A stretch of 38,522 nt of DNA from an uncultured SAR86 cluster bacterium (GCA_902514295.1 CABXQE010000011.1:1-38522); one strand, 5' to 3'; positions 17,769 through 23,940 are shown, counted from the stretch's first letter. The notes: generated by a model from the letters alone, not told the origin. Program-made: numbers and translations.

Positions 17769-17797
17769 TATAATGCAGTCCATCTTAATAAAGATGG
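17769..17797 (+). promoter_or_regulatory. -10 box followed by a 5' leader hairpin
   Basis: TATAAT (17769-17774) is followed by CCATCTT/AAGATGG (17780-17786 and 17791-17797), a perfect 7-bp stem with an AATA loop that would begin at the transcript's first bases. A GGGGG ribosome site follows directly and the ATG is at 17807. The -35 is poor. The leader hairpin may stabilise the mRNA. Confidence 0.5.
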
Positions 17798-17806
17798 GGG
17801 TTATTA

Positions 17807-18457
17807 ATGAAGAAATTGCTTGCAGTTCTTTTGTTTTTTGGGGTTTCCTTCTTATCAGCTGACGACGAAGACTTTTCTTACACTTATTTTGATTTAAGTG
17901 CAGTCCAGGCAGACAATACTGGTTATGACGCAACCTTTTCGCTAGGACTTCCTTTTTCTCTTTATCTTCGTGGGTCTGTAGAAGATATTGATGCCGAAAT
18001 AGAAAACGCCATTTTTGAGAAATCTTCTTCGATAGTTACGCTTGGCACCCATGTATCGATTGCGGATTTACTTAAGAATGTAACTAAAGATGGTTTTAAA
18101 TTTAATTTTGCCAGATTTATGGATTTTTATGCTGAGCTCGGAACCGATAAATGGGAGTTAGAAAATATCGATGGAGTCTCTGAAGAAGGAACAGACGCTT
18201 ATATCCAAGGTGGAATAAGAGTAGGAGATTCTGAAGGTTGGGAATTAAGTGTTTATTTAGAGAACAGGAGCCTTGCAGAGGTAGAAATTAGCCAAGAAAA
18301 TGGAAAAGCAGAATACACACTTTCTGATGATGTAAACAATACCCTCGGAATCAAATTTATAAATAATTTTCAAGAGAATATGTCTATGAACATTAATCTT
18401 GATAATGATGATGTCATTGGTTCAACAGCTTCAATAGGAATAAGATTCCGTTTATAG
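17807..18457 (+). CDS. Predicted outer-membrane beta-barrel protein, function unknown
   Basis: A 216-residue protein with a clear Sec signal peptide (MKKLLAVLLFFGVSFLSA, cleavage before DDED). The mature part alternates polar and hydrophobic residues in short strands separated by acidic turns, and ends GIRFRL with a penultimate-region Phe as in BAM substrates, although the last residue is Leu. This fits an 8-strand outer-membrane barrel of the OmpA/OmpX size. No family was recognised. The mRNA has a 5'-terminal hairpin. tRNA-Lys begins 5 bases after its stop, so both are probably read from one promoter. Confidence 0.65.
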   Translation: MKKLLAVLLFFGVSFLSADDEDFSYTYFDLSAVQADNTGYDATFSLGLPFSLYLRGSVEDIDAEIENAIFEKSSSIVTLGTHVSIADLLKNVTKDGFKFNFARFMDFYAELGTDKWELENIDGVSEEGTDAYIQGGIRVGDSEGWELSVYLENRSLAEVEISQENGKAEYTLSDDVNNTLGIKFINNFQENMSMNINLDNDDVIGSTASIGIRFRL

Positions 18458-18461
18458 AAGG

Positions 18462-18537
18462 GCCTCCTTAGCTCAGTTGGTAGAGCAGATGACTCTTAAT
18501 CATTTGGTCGTAGGTTCGAATCCTACAGGGGGCACCA
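18462..18537 (+). tRNA. tRNA-Lys (anticodon CUU)
   Basis: A 76-base cloverleaf with encoded CCA: acceptor GCCTCCT/AGGGGGC (one T-G pair), D arm with AGCTCAGTTGGTAGAGCA, anticodon loop CTCTTAA (anticodon CTT, reads AAG), T arm GTAGG-TTCGAAT-CCTAC. Its last 49 bases, from the anticodon stem through CCA, are repeated exactly at 20342-20390, the mark of integration at a tRNA. The intact gene therefore has an element-derived 3' part. Confidence 0.95.
18489..18537 (+). repeat. attL-like 49-bp direct repeat (within intact tRNA-Lys)
   Basis: The left copy begins in the anticodon stem (ATGACTCTTAATCAT is itself the stem-loop with arms ATGA and TCAT) and ends at CCA. It is identical to 20342-20390. 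Similarity continues for about 17 bases past CCA with three mismatches. Confidence 0.8.
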
Positions 18538-18543
18538 GATTTC

Positions 18544-18573
18544 ATAAAGCTTTGCCAAGATTTGGAGCTTTAT
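18544..18573. terminator. Hairpin directly after tRNA-Lys on the island side
   Basis: ATAAAGCT (18544-18551) pairs perfectly with AGCTTTAT (18566-18573), with an inner CCAA/TTGG stem around a GAT loop and a TTG bulge. There is no T tract after it on the plus strand, so termination would be weak. It sits where the tRNA terminator should be and parallels the hairpin after the right repeat. Confidence 0.4.
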
Positions 18574-18575
18574 CA

Positions 18576-18595
18576 GTTGGTGGTATAGTTAAATC
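18576..18595 (+). promoter_or_regulatory. Promoter for a probably leaderless nuclease gene
   Basis: TATAGT (18584-18589) lies 6 bases before the ATG at 18596, with TTGGAG (18562-18567) at 16 bases as a poor -35. The transcript would start at or next to the ATG. The block is nearly repeated at 23518-23538 upstream of another gene. Confidence 0.42.
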
Positions 18596-19132
18596 ATGAA
18601 TAACTCTATGAAGAAGAAGACAAAGAAATCCGTTACTTTTATTAACGACCTGCATGATTTTATTATTAGCAATCCTCAATTTAGGAAAGATACTTCTAAG
18701 AAATCTGAACAATTTGTTCAAGCTGAAATTAGACCTTTAATTATCCAGTATTTAGAAAATCATTTTAGTAATCAAAATTATGTTGATTATGTAGGTAAGG
18801 CAAATAAATCTTTTTATTGGGAAGGGCAAGAAGGCACTCACGGTTCAGCTAGAGAAACAGTTTTCGCTAGTAGAAATTATCCAGATTTCATAGTTACAAA
18901 CCCTTATTTAATAGCTGTTGAATATAAACAAGGCTCAACAGGTTCTCTGGTTAAACAGGCTATTGGTCAGTCTATTATGCATACGCTTTCTAGTCAGTTT
19001 GATTATGTATATATCCTTTTTCATGACGAAAATAAAGACAAGAGGATTGAGAGCTCTATAGATGGGGTCATTGAATCTAACATTATCAAAAAAATAGAAA
19101 ATGATTTTAATGTCTTTTTAAAATTTATTTAA
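18596..19132 (+). CDS. Candidate PD-(D/E)xK superfamily nuclease, island cargo
   Basis: A 178-residue cytoplasmic protein. Seen: P96-D97 followed at 12 residues by E109-Y-K111 within hydrophobic strands (PDFIVTNPYLIAVEYKQG), the arrangement of the PD-(D/E)xK nuclease core, then QAIGQSIMH at 121-129, a helix with paired Gln as in restriction-type members, and a strand DYVYILFHD. An upstream acidic residue E44 could complete the metal site. The Lys-rich N-terminus may bind DNA. There is no methyltransferase, helicase or obvious partner, so it could be a lone restriction or abortive-infection nuclease, or a DNA-processing enzyme. ATG at 18608 is an alternative start; neither has a Shine-Dalgarno. 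The stop abuts the next ATG. Confidence 0.68.
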   Translation: MNNSMKKKTKKSVTFINDLHDFIISNPQFRKDTSKKSEQFVQAEIRPLIIQYLENHFSNQNYVDYVGKANKSFYWEGQEGTHGSARETVFASRNYPDFIVTNPYLIAVEYKQGSTGSLVKQAIGQSIMHTLSSQFDYVYILFHDENKDKRIESSIDGVIESNIIKKIENDFNVFLKFI

Positions 19133-19576
19133 ATGAAACACCTAACCATCACCTTACTAACCTTGCTAGTGCTTGGTGGTTGCACAGAAGAAATATCTCA
19201 TGAAAAGATTCTTGAAAGGAATGGTTTACATTACAAAGTAGGCACGATTGAACCAATTACTGGTACTGTTGTAGATTATTACAATAACAAGCAAATTAAA
19301 TCTAGATTAAATTATAAATTTGGGAAACTGGATGGTCTTCAAGAGAGGTATCATCACTATGGTCAATTAACCTCAAAAAGATATTACAAAAATGGTTTAT
19401 TGGACGGACCATATAAAACCTTTCGTCCAAATGGTACTCGAGAATCTGAAGGAAGTTATAAAGAAGGTGAGCTAGAAGGATTGCAGTACAGTTACTCGAT
19501 TAATGAGAGGGTTGAAATTATATATAACTGCTATATGGATAATGGCAAGCACAAATGTTTTGAATACAAAGAGTAG
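19133..19576 (+). CDS. MORN/YwqK-like repeat lipoprotein
   Basis: A 147-residue predicted lipoprotein: signal peptide MKHLTITLLTLLVLGGC with lipobox LGGC and lipidated Cys17. The mature part has at least three MORN_2-type repeats (for example GKLDGLQERY, GLLDGPYKTFRPNG, GELEGLQYSY), each about 20-24 residues. Such proteins are often labelled antitoxin YwqK, but a secreted, lipid-anchored protein cannot easily neutralise a cytoplasmic toxin, so that label is doubtful here. The two late cysteines (NCYMDNGKHKC) might pair. Its ATG directly follows the nuclease-gene stop, suggesting cotranscription. Confidence 0.75.
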   Translation: MKHLTITLLTLLVLGGCTEEISHEKILERNGLHYKVGTIEPITGTVVDYYNNKQIKSRLNYKFGKLDGLQERYHHYGQLTSKRYYKNGLLDGPYKTFRPNGTRESEGSYKEGELEGLQYSYSINERVEIIYNCYMDNGKHKCFEYKE

Positions 19577-19623
19577 TTAGGAAACTTAATTACATATAGT
19601 TAGTAAAACGATACCAGACAGAC

Positions 19624-19890
19624 ATGAAAAAAATATTAGCACTTTCTTTTGTTTTAGGTTTTATAGGATGCAGTTGGTTGTTTGACCAACCTAAATACAA
19701 ACTTGGCGATTGTATTACTCCAACAGACCCAATTTCTTCTTGGTATGGAGAGTATGCAAGAGTAGATGATTTCTCGGGAAGTGCTTATGTTCTTTGGTTT
19801 CCAAATTATAAAAGTAACACTGCTATTTTTATGAAAACTATTATTGAATCTGACACTAAGAAAGTAAAAGGTACAAACTGTGCTTCTTAA
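19624..19890 (+). CDS. Small lipoprotein of unknown function
   Basis: An 88-residue protein with a short lipoprotein signal (MKKILALSFVLGFIGC, Cys16; the lipobox is FIGC, slightly atypical at -3). The mature part is about 72 residues with two further cysteines (C29 in LGDCITP and C86 near the end), which could pair, and an aromatic-rich centre (SSWYGEYARV, AYVLWFPNY) suggestive of a small beta fold. No family was recognised. It lies 47 bases after the MORN-type lipoprotein on the island, with no clear ribosome site, and is followed by an A/T-rich hairpin. Confidence 0.65.
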   Translation: MKKILALSFVLGFIGCSWLFDQPKYKLGDCITPTDPISSWYGEYARVDDFSGSAYVLWFPNYKSNTAIFMKTIIESDTKKVKGTNCAS

Positions 19891-19891
19891 A

Positions 19892-19908
19892 TAATCTTAA
19901 AAAGATTA
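19892..19908. terminator. Weak A/T-rich hairpin after the lipoprotein genes
   Basis: TAATCTT and AAGATTA form a 7-bp stem around an AAA loop, right after the 19890 stop and facing the end of the 59-residue minus-strand gene. It lacks a long T tract on either side and has only one G-C pair, so it is a low-confidence bidirectional terminator. Confidence 0.35.
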
Positions 19909-19926
19909 GATAATTAAACAGTATTC

Positions 19927-20106
19927 TTATTCAGAATCAGCTTCACAACTTTTAATTACGTTCCTATTAAGGTTATCTACTAAAACCTTAATCAACTCGT
20001 CGCTTCTCTTTTTAAGTTCTGGGTTAACCACCTGTTTTAGGTCAGATAAATCAATCGTAGATTCTCTATGATATTTTTCTTTCTTGTAAGGTCTTAGTTT
20101 GTTCAT
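19927..20106 (-). CDS. 59-residue charged protein of the island, function unknown
   Basis: A minus-strand open frame of 59 codons starting MNKLRPYKKEKYHRES, with a basic N-terminus and a predicted amphipathic helix in the second half (NPELKKRSDELIKVLVDNLN), ending acidic (CEADSE). A good ribosome site AAAGGA lies 6 bases before the ATG, and a promoter-like TTGAAA / TATAAG pair with an 18-base spacer lies upstream, so it is likely a real gene. It could be a small regulator, an excisionase-like protein or an antitoxin, but no helix-turn-helix was recognised, so no function is assigned. It is the only minus-strand gene of the island and is nearest the right boundary. Confidence 0.6.
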   Translation of the reverse strand: MNKLRPYKKEKYHRESTIDLSDLKQVVNPELKKRSDELIKVLVDNLNRNVIKSCEADSE

Positions 20107-20128
20107 TTTTTTCCTTTGACTACACTTA

Positions 20129-20158
20129 CTTATATGGGGTTAATTAGAAGAATTTCAA
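20129..20158 (-). promoter_or_regulatory. Promoter of the 59-residue minus-strand gene
   Basis: Minus-strand TTGAAA (20153-20158), 18-base spacer, TATAAG (20129-20134), then about 22 bases to the ATG with an AAAGGA ribosome site between. Confidence 0.45.
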
Positions 20159-20230
20159 TCTACTACCAAGGAGTTCATTGACCTTTTTCATTAATGGATT
20201 AAAGACTAAACCTCCCTACTAAATCTTCCC

Positions 20231-20300
20231 ATGTGAACCCTATGTGAACCTATTTAAGGTTTTGCCTCTCATGTGAACCTAAAAATGTCTCATGTGAACC
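20231..20300 (+). repeat. Four direct repeats ATGTGAACC left of the right att copy
   Basis: Exact copies start at 20231, 20242, 20271 and 20292 (steps of 11, 29 and 21 bases, two of them near whole helical turns), all in the same orientation and ending 41 bases before the right att copy. Number, spacing and position fit arm-type binding sites of a tyrosine integrase or its accessory factor. Confidence 0.6.
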
Positions 20301-20341
20301 TATGAAAGCTATATGGTTAAAGGTCTAGACCCTAAGAACTA

Positions 20342-20390
20342 ATGACTCTTAATCATTTGGTCGTAGGTTCGAATCCTACAGGGGGCACCA
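20342..20390 (+). repeat. attR-like 49-bp direct repeat (truncated tRNA-Lys 3' part)
   Basis: Exact copy of the last 49 bases of tRNA-Lys, from the anticodon stem through CCA. The acceptor 5' strand and D arm are missing, so it is not a functional tRNA. It marks the right end of the inserted segment. Confidence 0.8.
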
Positions 20391-20398
20391 TATTTTAT

Positions 20399-20433
20399 AA
20401 AGCCTTGTTATATATACGTTTCAAAGCTTTTTT
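20399..20433 (+). terminator. Probable original tRNA-Lys terminator, displaced by the insertion
   Basis: AAAGCCTTG (20399-20407) pairs with CAAAGCTTT (20422-20430) apart from one C/A mismatch, with a 14-base loop, and is followed by a T run (TTTATTT). Lying 8 bases after the att copy, it is where the tRNA terminator would sit without the island. Confidence 0.5.
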
Positions 20434-20441
20434 ATTTAAGA

Positions 20442-20494
20442 TGTCGGCACAGGAGATGTTTTTGTCGGCATAGAGTGTCGGCATATTGTCGGCA
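20442..20494 (+). repeat. Four direct repeats TGTCGGCA right of the right att copy
   Basis: Exact copies start at 20442, 20463, 20476 and 20487 (steps of 21, 13 and 11 bases), same orientation, beginning 51 bases after the att copy. The motif differs from the ATGTGAACC set on the other side. They are GC-richer than the surroundings. They could be arm sites of a second integrase that used the same tRNA, or operator sites for the gene at 20559. Confidence 0.6.
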
Positions 20495-20558
20495 GATTTT
20501 CCCTTAGTTCTTTATGAGATTGTAACTACTTGAATTAAAAGGTAAATTAAGAGGTTAA

Positions 20559-20972
20559 ATGATTTCAGCATTCCAACTAGCCATCATCTCTGCAGGCGTT
20601 TTTTTCTTGAACGGATTGCTAACAGGAGTTTGGAAATTTAACCAGATTTCTAAAAGTGTAGATGGTAAGGCTCATCCTTATGTCGATATATCTCATCGTA
20701 GCTCTCTTCTTTACAGCTTTGCAGCTATATTGATTGCCAATTTCGTTTATATCAGCAAGCTTCCTAATGAAATAGAATTAATCGCAACAATTGCACTAGT
20801 TGCCTATTTTGCTTTTGCTATCTTGAGCTATATGGTTCAAGGTTTTAAACAAACAACAGACAATCAGCTTAGAGAAGTTACTAAAACAACCCGTATATTT
20901 ATGTGGTCTCTAATTGTTGCTGAAATTGGAGGCTTTCTTATCTTATTTTACGGAGTATTAATATCCTTCTAA
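20559..20972 (+). CDS. Four-helix membrane protein, function unknown
   Basis: A 137-residue protein with four hydrophobic segments (about 4-24, 48-66, 72-94 and 113-135) and short polar loops, an inner-membrane topology with both ends on the same side. A good ribosome site AAGAGG lies 5 bases before the ATG. There are no cysteines or catalytic motifs. No family was recognised with confidence. It is the first gene right of the island and is followed 18 bases later by a CMD-family gene in the same direction, so the two may form an operon. Confidence 0.72.
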   Translation: MISAFQLAIISAGVFFLNGLLTGVWKFNQISKSVDGKAHPYVDISHRSSLLYSFAAILIANFVYISKLPNEIELIATIALVAYFAFAILSYMVQGFKQTTDNQLREVTKTTRIFMWSLIVAEIGGFLILFYGVLISF

Positions 20973-20990
20973 AATGTATACACAATAAAC

Positions 20991-21581
20991 ATGCCTTTAG
21001 TAAAACCCTTATCACCAGAAGCTAATTTAGAAGTTAAAGAACTGGCCAAATTTTTTAATGAAACTCTGGGCTTTTGCCCAAACTCAGTTTTGACAATGCA
21101 AATTAGACCAGAGATGGCTTCCGCTTTCATTGGTTTAAATAAAGCAGTCATGGAAAATCATGGCACAGTTACCTCAGCTTTAAAAAGAATGATAGCTTGG
21201 GTAAGCAGTAATGCATCTGGGTGTAGATACTGCCAGGCACACGCAATTAGAGCGGCTGAAAGATACGGAGCTAATTCAGAACAACTTGAAAATATTTGGG
21301 AATATAGAACACACGAAGCATTTAATGAAGCGGAAAGAGCAGCATTGGATTTTGCTTTGGCAGCTTCTCAAACACCTAATGCGGTTGATGCAGAGCTGGA
21401 AGAAAGACTACATGCCCATTGGGGTGAGGGAGAAATAGTTGAGATTCTAGGAGTAATATCTCTTTTCGGATATCTGAATCGATGGAACGACACCATGGGT
21501 ACCAGCATAGAAGCAGGGGCTATAGAATCAGCAGAAAAATATTTAACTAAAAATGGCTGGAATAAAGGTAAGCATAATTAA
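20991..21581 (+). CDS. Carboxymuconolactone decarboxylase / AhpD-like family protein
   Basis: A 196-residue alpha-helical protein of the CMD/AhpD superfamily. The redox/proton-relay motif is visible as C78-x-x-C81-x-x-H84 in GCRYCQAH, with preceding Glu/Lys residues of the relay. The second half (FNEAERAALDFALAAS, EGEIVEILGVISLFGYLNRW) matches peroxidase-related members of double length. It probably works as a peroxidase or thiol-disulfide enzyme in the cytoplasm rather than as the true lactone decarboxylase, because the CxxC pair is kept. No ring-cleavage genes are adjacent. There is no Shine-Dalgarno before the ATG. Confidence 0.88.
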   Translation: MPLVKPLSPEANLEVKELAKFFNETLGFCPNSVLTMQIRPEMASAFIGLNKAVMENHGTVTSALKRMIAWVSSNASGCRYCQAHAIRAAERYGANSEQLENIWEYRTHEAFNEAERAALDFALAASQTPNAVDAELEERLHAHWGEGEIVEILGVISLFGYLNRWNDTMGTSIEAGAIESAEKYLTKNGWNKGKHN

Positions 21582-21651
21582 ACATTTCTTCCATTCGTTC
21601 TAATATTTACAGTGCTGGACTTCACTTCAAAGACAGCCAAAGCTTAATCGT

Positions 21652-23406
21652 TTATTTCTTATTCTCATAGATATAGCCTTCAATTATTAAGTCTAACTCG
21701 TTTAAGGGAAGGGCTCCGTGACTTAAAACAACGTCATGAAAGTCTCTTACATCATAATTTGTACCTAATTCAATTTTTGTTTTTTCTTTCAAACTTAAAA
21801 ATTTCATTTGGCCAATTTTATAAGCAAGGGCCTGACCTGGCATGACTATGTATCGATCAATCTCGTTAACAATATCTAGCTCTGATTTACCGGCATTATC
21901 TAGAAAGAAATTTATAGCCCTTTGCCTATCCCATTCGTAATAATGCATCCCAGTATCTACCACTAACCTGACCGCTCTCCACATGTCGTACGTTAGCTGC
22001 CCAAACTTAGAGTAAGGATCTTTATAGAGGCCTAATTCATAACCCAAGCTTTCGCTATACAAACCCCATCCTTCAACAAAAGCAGTGTAGGGGCTAACCC
22101 TTCTAAACATGGGCATTTCTTCCATTTCCATCGCCAATGCAATTTGTAGATGATGACCCGGAACGGCTTCATGCACAGAAAGGACTTCCATCTCAAACTT
22201 AGGCCTAGTTTCAGGCTTATACAAGTTTACGTAATAATAACCTGCTCTTAGTCCATCGGGAGAGGGCGACATATAGTAAGCAGTTGTTGTATCGGGCGCA
22301 GATTCTTCAGGAATAGCTCTTAAGCCATAGGGAGTTCTTGGGAGATTGCCAAAAAGTTTTACTAATTCAGGGTCTATCCTTTTTGAAACTGCCAGATAAC
22401 CTTCAAACAGTTTTTCAGGGCTGTCGTAGTAGAACCTTTCATCCTCTCTTAAGAAGGTTAAAAAGTCCTTAAAAGACCCTTCGAATTTAAGTTCATCGAT
22501 AACGCCTTCCATCTCTCCTCTTATTCTCTGAACTTCATCTAATCCTATTTGGTGTATTTCTTTTGGCGATAGATCTGTGGTTGTAAACGACTTTGCAAGT
22601 GTTTCATATAATTTCCTGCCATCAGGAATATCATACAAACCTACGGTTTCTCTTGATTGTTTTAAATATTTTTTATTAAAAAATTCTTCTAATCTTTTAT
22701 AGGAAGGTATGACCGTTTCTTTTATTACCTTTTGAGCTTCTTGCCTAAGGATGATTTGATCTTCAAAGGAAATTGAATCTGGTAAGTCTATGAAAATTTT
22801 ATAAAAGGGGCTGCTTAAAACATCACTTTGACTCTGTAAGACTATTTGTCTATAAACTCTATCCATCAATACCTTGGGCGGTTTGTAACCTTTCTCTAAT
22901 CCTATCTCCGCTAAAGTAATATTTTGATTAATTCTCTTATCTAAGTTTTGTAGCCTCTGAATCCAAAAAGAAAAATCATCATATGATTCAAGTGGAATAA
23001 CTTCTGCATCTTCGTGTGCTAGTTGAACACCCCCTCTATGACCAAATGGTAAAAAGTGTCTATTGTATTTACTTATTTCTAAGTCATTTGAGGTTAACTG
23101 TGTAAACAATCTTAGGTTTAATTGATTAACTTTTGAAAGGTTTTCAGCATTGAATTTTTCGAGGCTTTCTAAAATACCCTTCGAATGAGCTACTCTATTT
23201 TTTATAGCTTCTAGAGAGTTGTCTCTCCATTCAGTTTCGTATCCCTTAACCCCCATTCTGGTTGCATAAACGGGATTCTGACTTAATTTATAATTCCATT
23301 CTTCATCTAAAAAAGATAAGAACTCTTTGTTTTCATTATTCTCACTCGAAGCAGACAAGATTGTATACAACATAAGAAGACAAAGACTTTTAATTAAATT
23401 ATTCAT
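21652..23406 (-). CDS. DUF885 family secreted protein (metallohydrolase-like)
   Basis: A DUF885 protein of about 584 residues. The ATG at 23406 is preferred to the TTG at 23421, because GGGG precedes it by 6 bases and the signal peptide (MNNLIKSLCLLMLYTILSAS) then starts directly. Seen: the family motif HEAVPGHHLQ at about 412-421 from the ATG, resembling an HExxH-type zinc site, and the downstream FVEGWGLYSE with a possible third ligand Glu. The rest is helical, as in M3/M32-like peptidases. It is probably periplasmic. Peptidase activity is inferred, not shown. It converges with the CMD-family gene across a 70-base gap without a clear terminator. Confidence 0.85.
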   Translation of the reverse strand: MNNLIKSLCLLMLYTILSASSENNENKEFLSFLDEEWNYKLSQNPVYATRMGVKGYETEWRDNSLEAIKNRVAHSKGILESLEKFNAENLSKVNQLNLRLFTQLTSNDLEISKYNRHFLPFGHRGGVQLAHEDAEVIPLESYDDFSFWIQRLQNLDKRINQNITLAEIGLEKGYKPPKVLMDRVYRQIVLQSQSDVLSSPFYKIFIDLPDSISFEDQIILRQEAQKVIKETVIPSYKRLEEFFNKKYLKQSRETVGLYDIPDGRKLYETLAKSFTTTDLSPKEIHQIGLDEVQRIRGEMEGVIDELKFEGSFKDFLTFLREDERFYYDSPEKLFEGYLAVSKRIDPELVKLFGNLPRTPYGLRAIPEESAPDTTTAYYMSPSPDGLRAGYYYVNLYKPETRPKFEMEVLSVHEAVPGHHLQIALAMEMEEMPMFRRVSPYTAFVEGWGLYSESLGYELGLYKDPYSKFGQLTYDMWRAVRLVVDTGMHYYEWDRQRAINFFLDNAGKSELDIVNEIDRYIVMPGQALAYKIGQMKFLSLKEKTKIELGTNYDVRDFHDVVLSHGALPLNELDLIIEGYIYENKK

Positions 23407-23517
23407 GTATAACCCCGACAAAAATAAAGTCTATAGGTTTCGAGCTTCTCTGAAAAGATTATCTAGATCTTTTTTATGATTCACTGGGTTTGCTGATTTA
23501 GGATGCTGCCTCAGAAG

Positions 23518-23538
23518 GTTAGGTGATATAGTTAAATC
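23518..23538 (+). promoter_or_regulatory. Promoter-like block shared with the island nuclease gene
   Basis: GTTAGGTGATATAGTTAAAT and the next base C match GTTGGTGGTATAGTTAAATC at 18576-18595 with one substitution and one indel. TATAGT (23527-23532) acts as a candidate -10 and the ATG with ribosome site GGAAAG follows at 23556. No good -35 was seen. Confidence 0.4.
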
Positions 23539-23555
23539 TAAACTACGGAAAGAAT

Positions 23556-23894
23556 ATGGAATTTATAAAGAAGGTCTTCACTATAGCTTTAACCTTAGTT
23601 TTTATAGCTTTTTTAATAGGTGTTCTTTTTAGCCCAGGTATAAGAGAAAACTTTGTTGGATTAGTGGGCGCGCTCTTTAATGAAGGATTAGTAGGCTTTG
23701 TTGTTAGTATATTTCTTCTCTATTTATATTACCCAGTTTATAAATTCTTTAAAAATATCTTTACGACCGGATCAGTTCGAGAAGCCCTCTCACTCTCTAT
23801 TGTTAAAAGCAGAATTGAAGCCTGGATAGATAAAGTATTCTATCTTCTATTACCTATAATACTTTTACTCTTCTTTTTTTTAGATAATCCATGA
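23556..23894 (+). CDS. Small inner-membrane protein, function unknown
   Basis: A 112-residue protein with three strongly hydrophobic segments (about 7-28, 40-60 and 91-110) joined by a basic central loop (KFFKNIFTTGSVREAL). It starts with a good ribosome site (GGAAAG, 6 bases from the ATG) and carries no signal cleavage site. No family was recognised. It follows the promoter-like block described at 23518-23538 and precedes a DUF952 gene by 46 bases in the same direction. Confidence 0.68.
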   Translation: MEFIKKVFTIALTLVFIAFLIGVLFSPGIRENFVGLVGALFNEGLVGFVVSIFLLYLYYPVYKFFKNIFTTGSVREALSLSIVKSRIEAWIDKVFYLLLPIILLLFFFLDNP

Positions 23895-23940
23895 CACACA
23901 TAACCATCACCTTAGTTCTAAATGTAATAAAAAAGAATTT

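Larger units (their letters stand above)
18489..20390 (+). mobile_element. Mini genomic island inserted in tRNA-Lys, no integrase
   Basis: The segment is bounded by exact 49-base direct repeats of the tRNA-Lys 3' part (18489-18537 and 20342-20390), as left by a tyrosine recombinase crossing over in the anticodon region. It is about 1.85 kb and carries a nuclease-like gene, two lipoprotein genes and a small minus-strand gene, but no integrase, so it would need one in trans. Four ATGTGAACC direct repeats just inside the right boundary look like integrase arm sites. This fits a cis-mobilisable element or deletion remnant of a larger island. Confidence 0.72.

Noticed and set aside
18596-19576. 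Toxin-antitoxin pair of nuclease and YwqK-like protein
   Set aside because: The YwqK-like protein has a lipoprotein signal and would be outside the cytoplasm, away from the nuclease.
20342-20390. Second tRNA-Lys gene
   Set aside because: Only the anticodon stem to CCA is present; the acceptor 5' strand and D arm are absent, so it cannot fold as a tRNA.
20231-20494. CRISPR array
   Set aside because: The repeats are only 8-9 bases, of two kinds, with irregular 2-20 base spaces and no cas genes.
20969-21151. Minus-strand frame of 60 codons
   Set aside because: Antisense to the start of the CMD-family gene and without a ribosome site.
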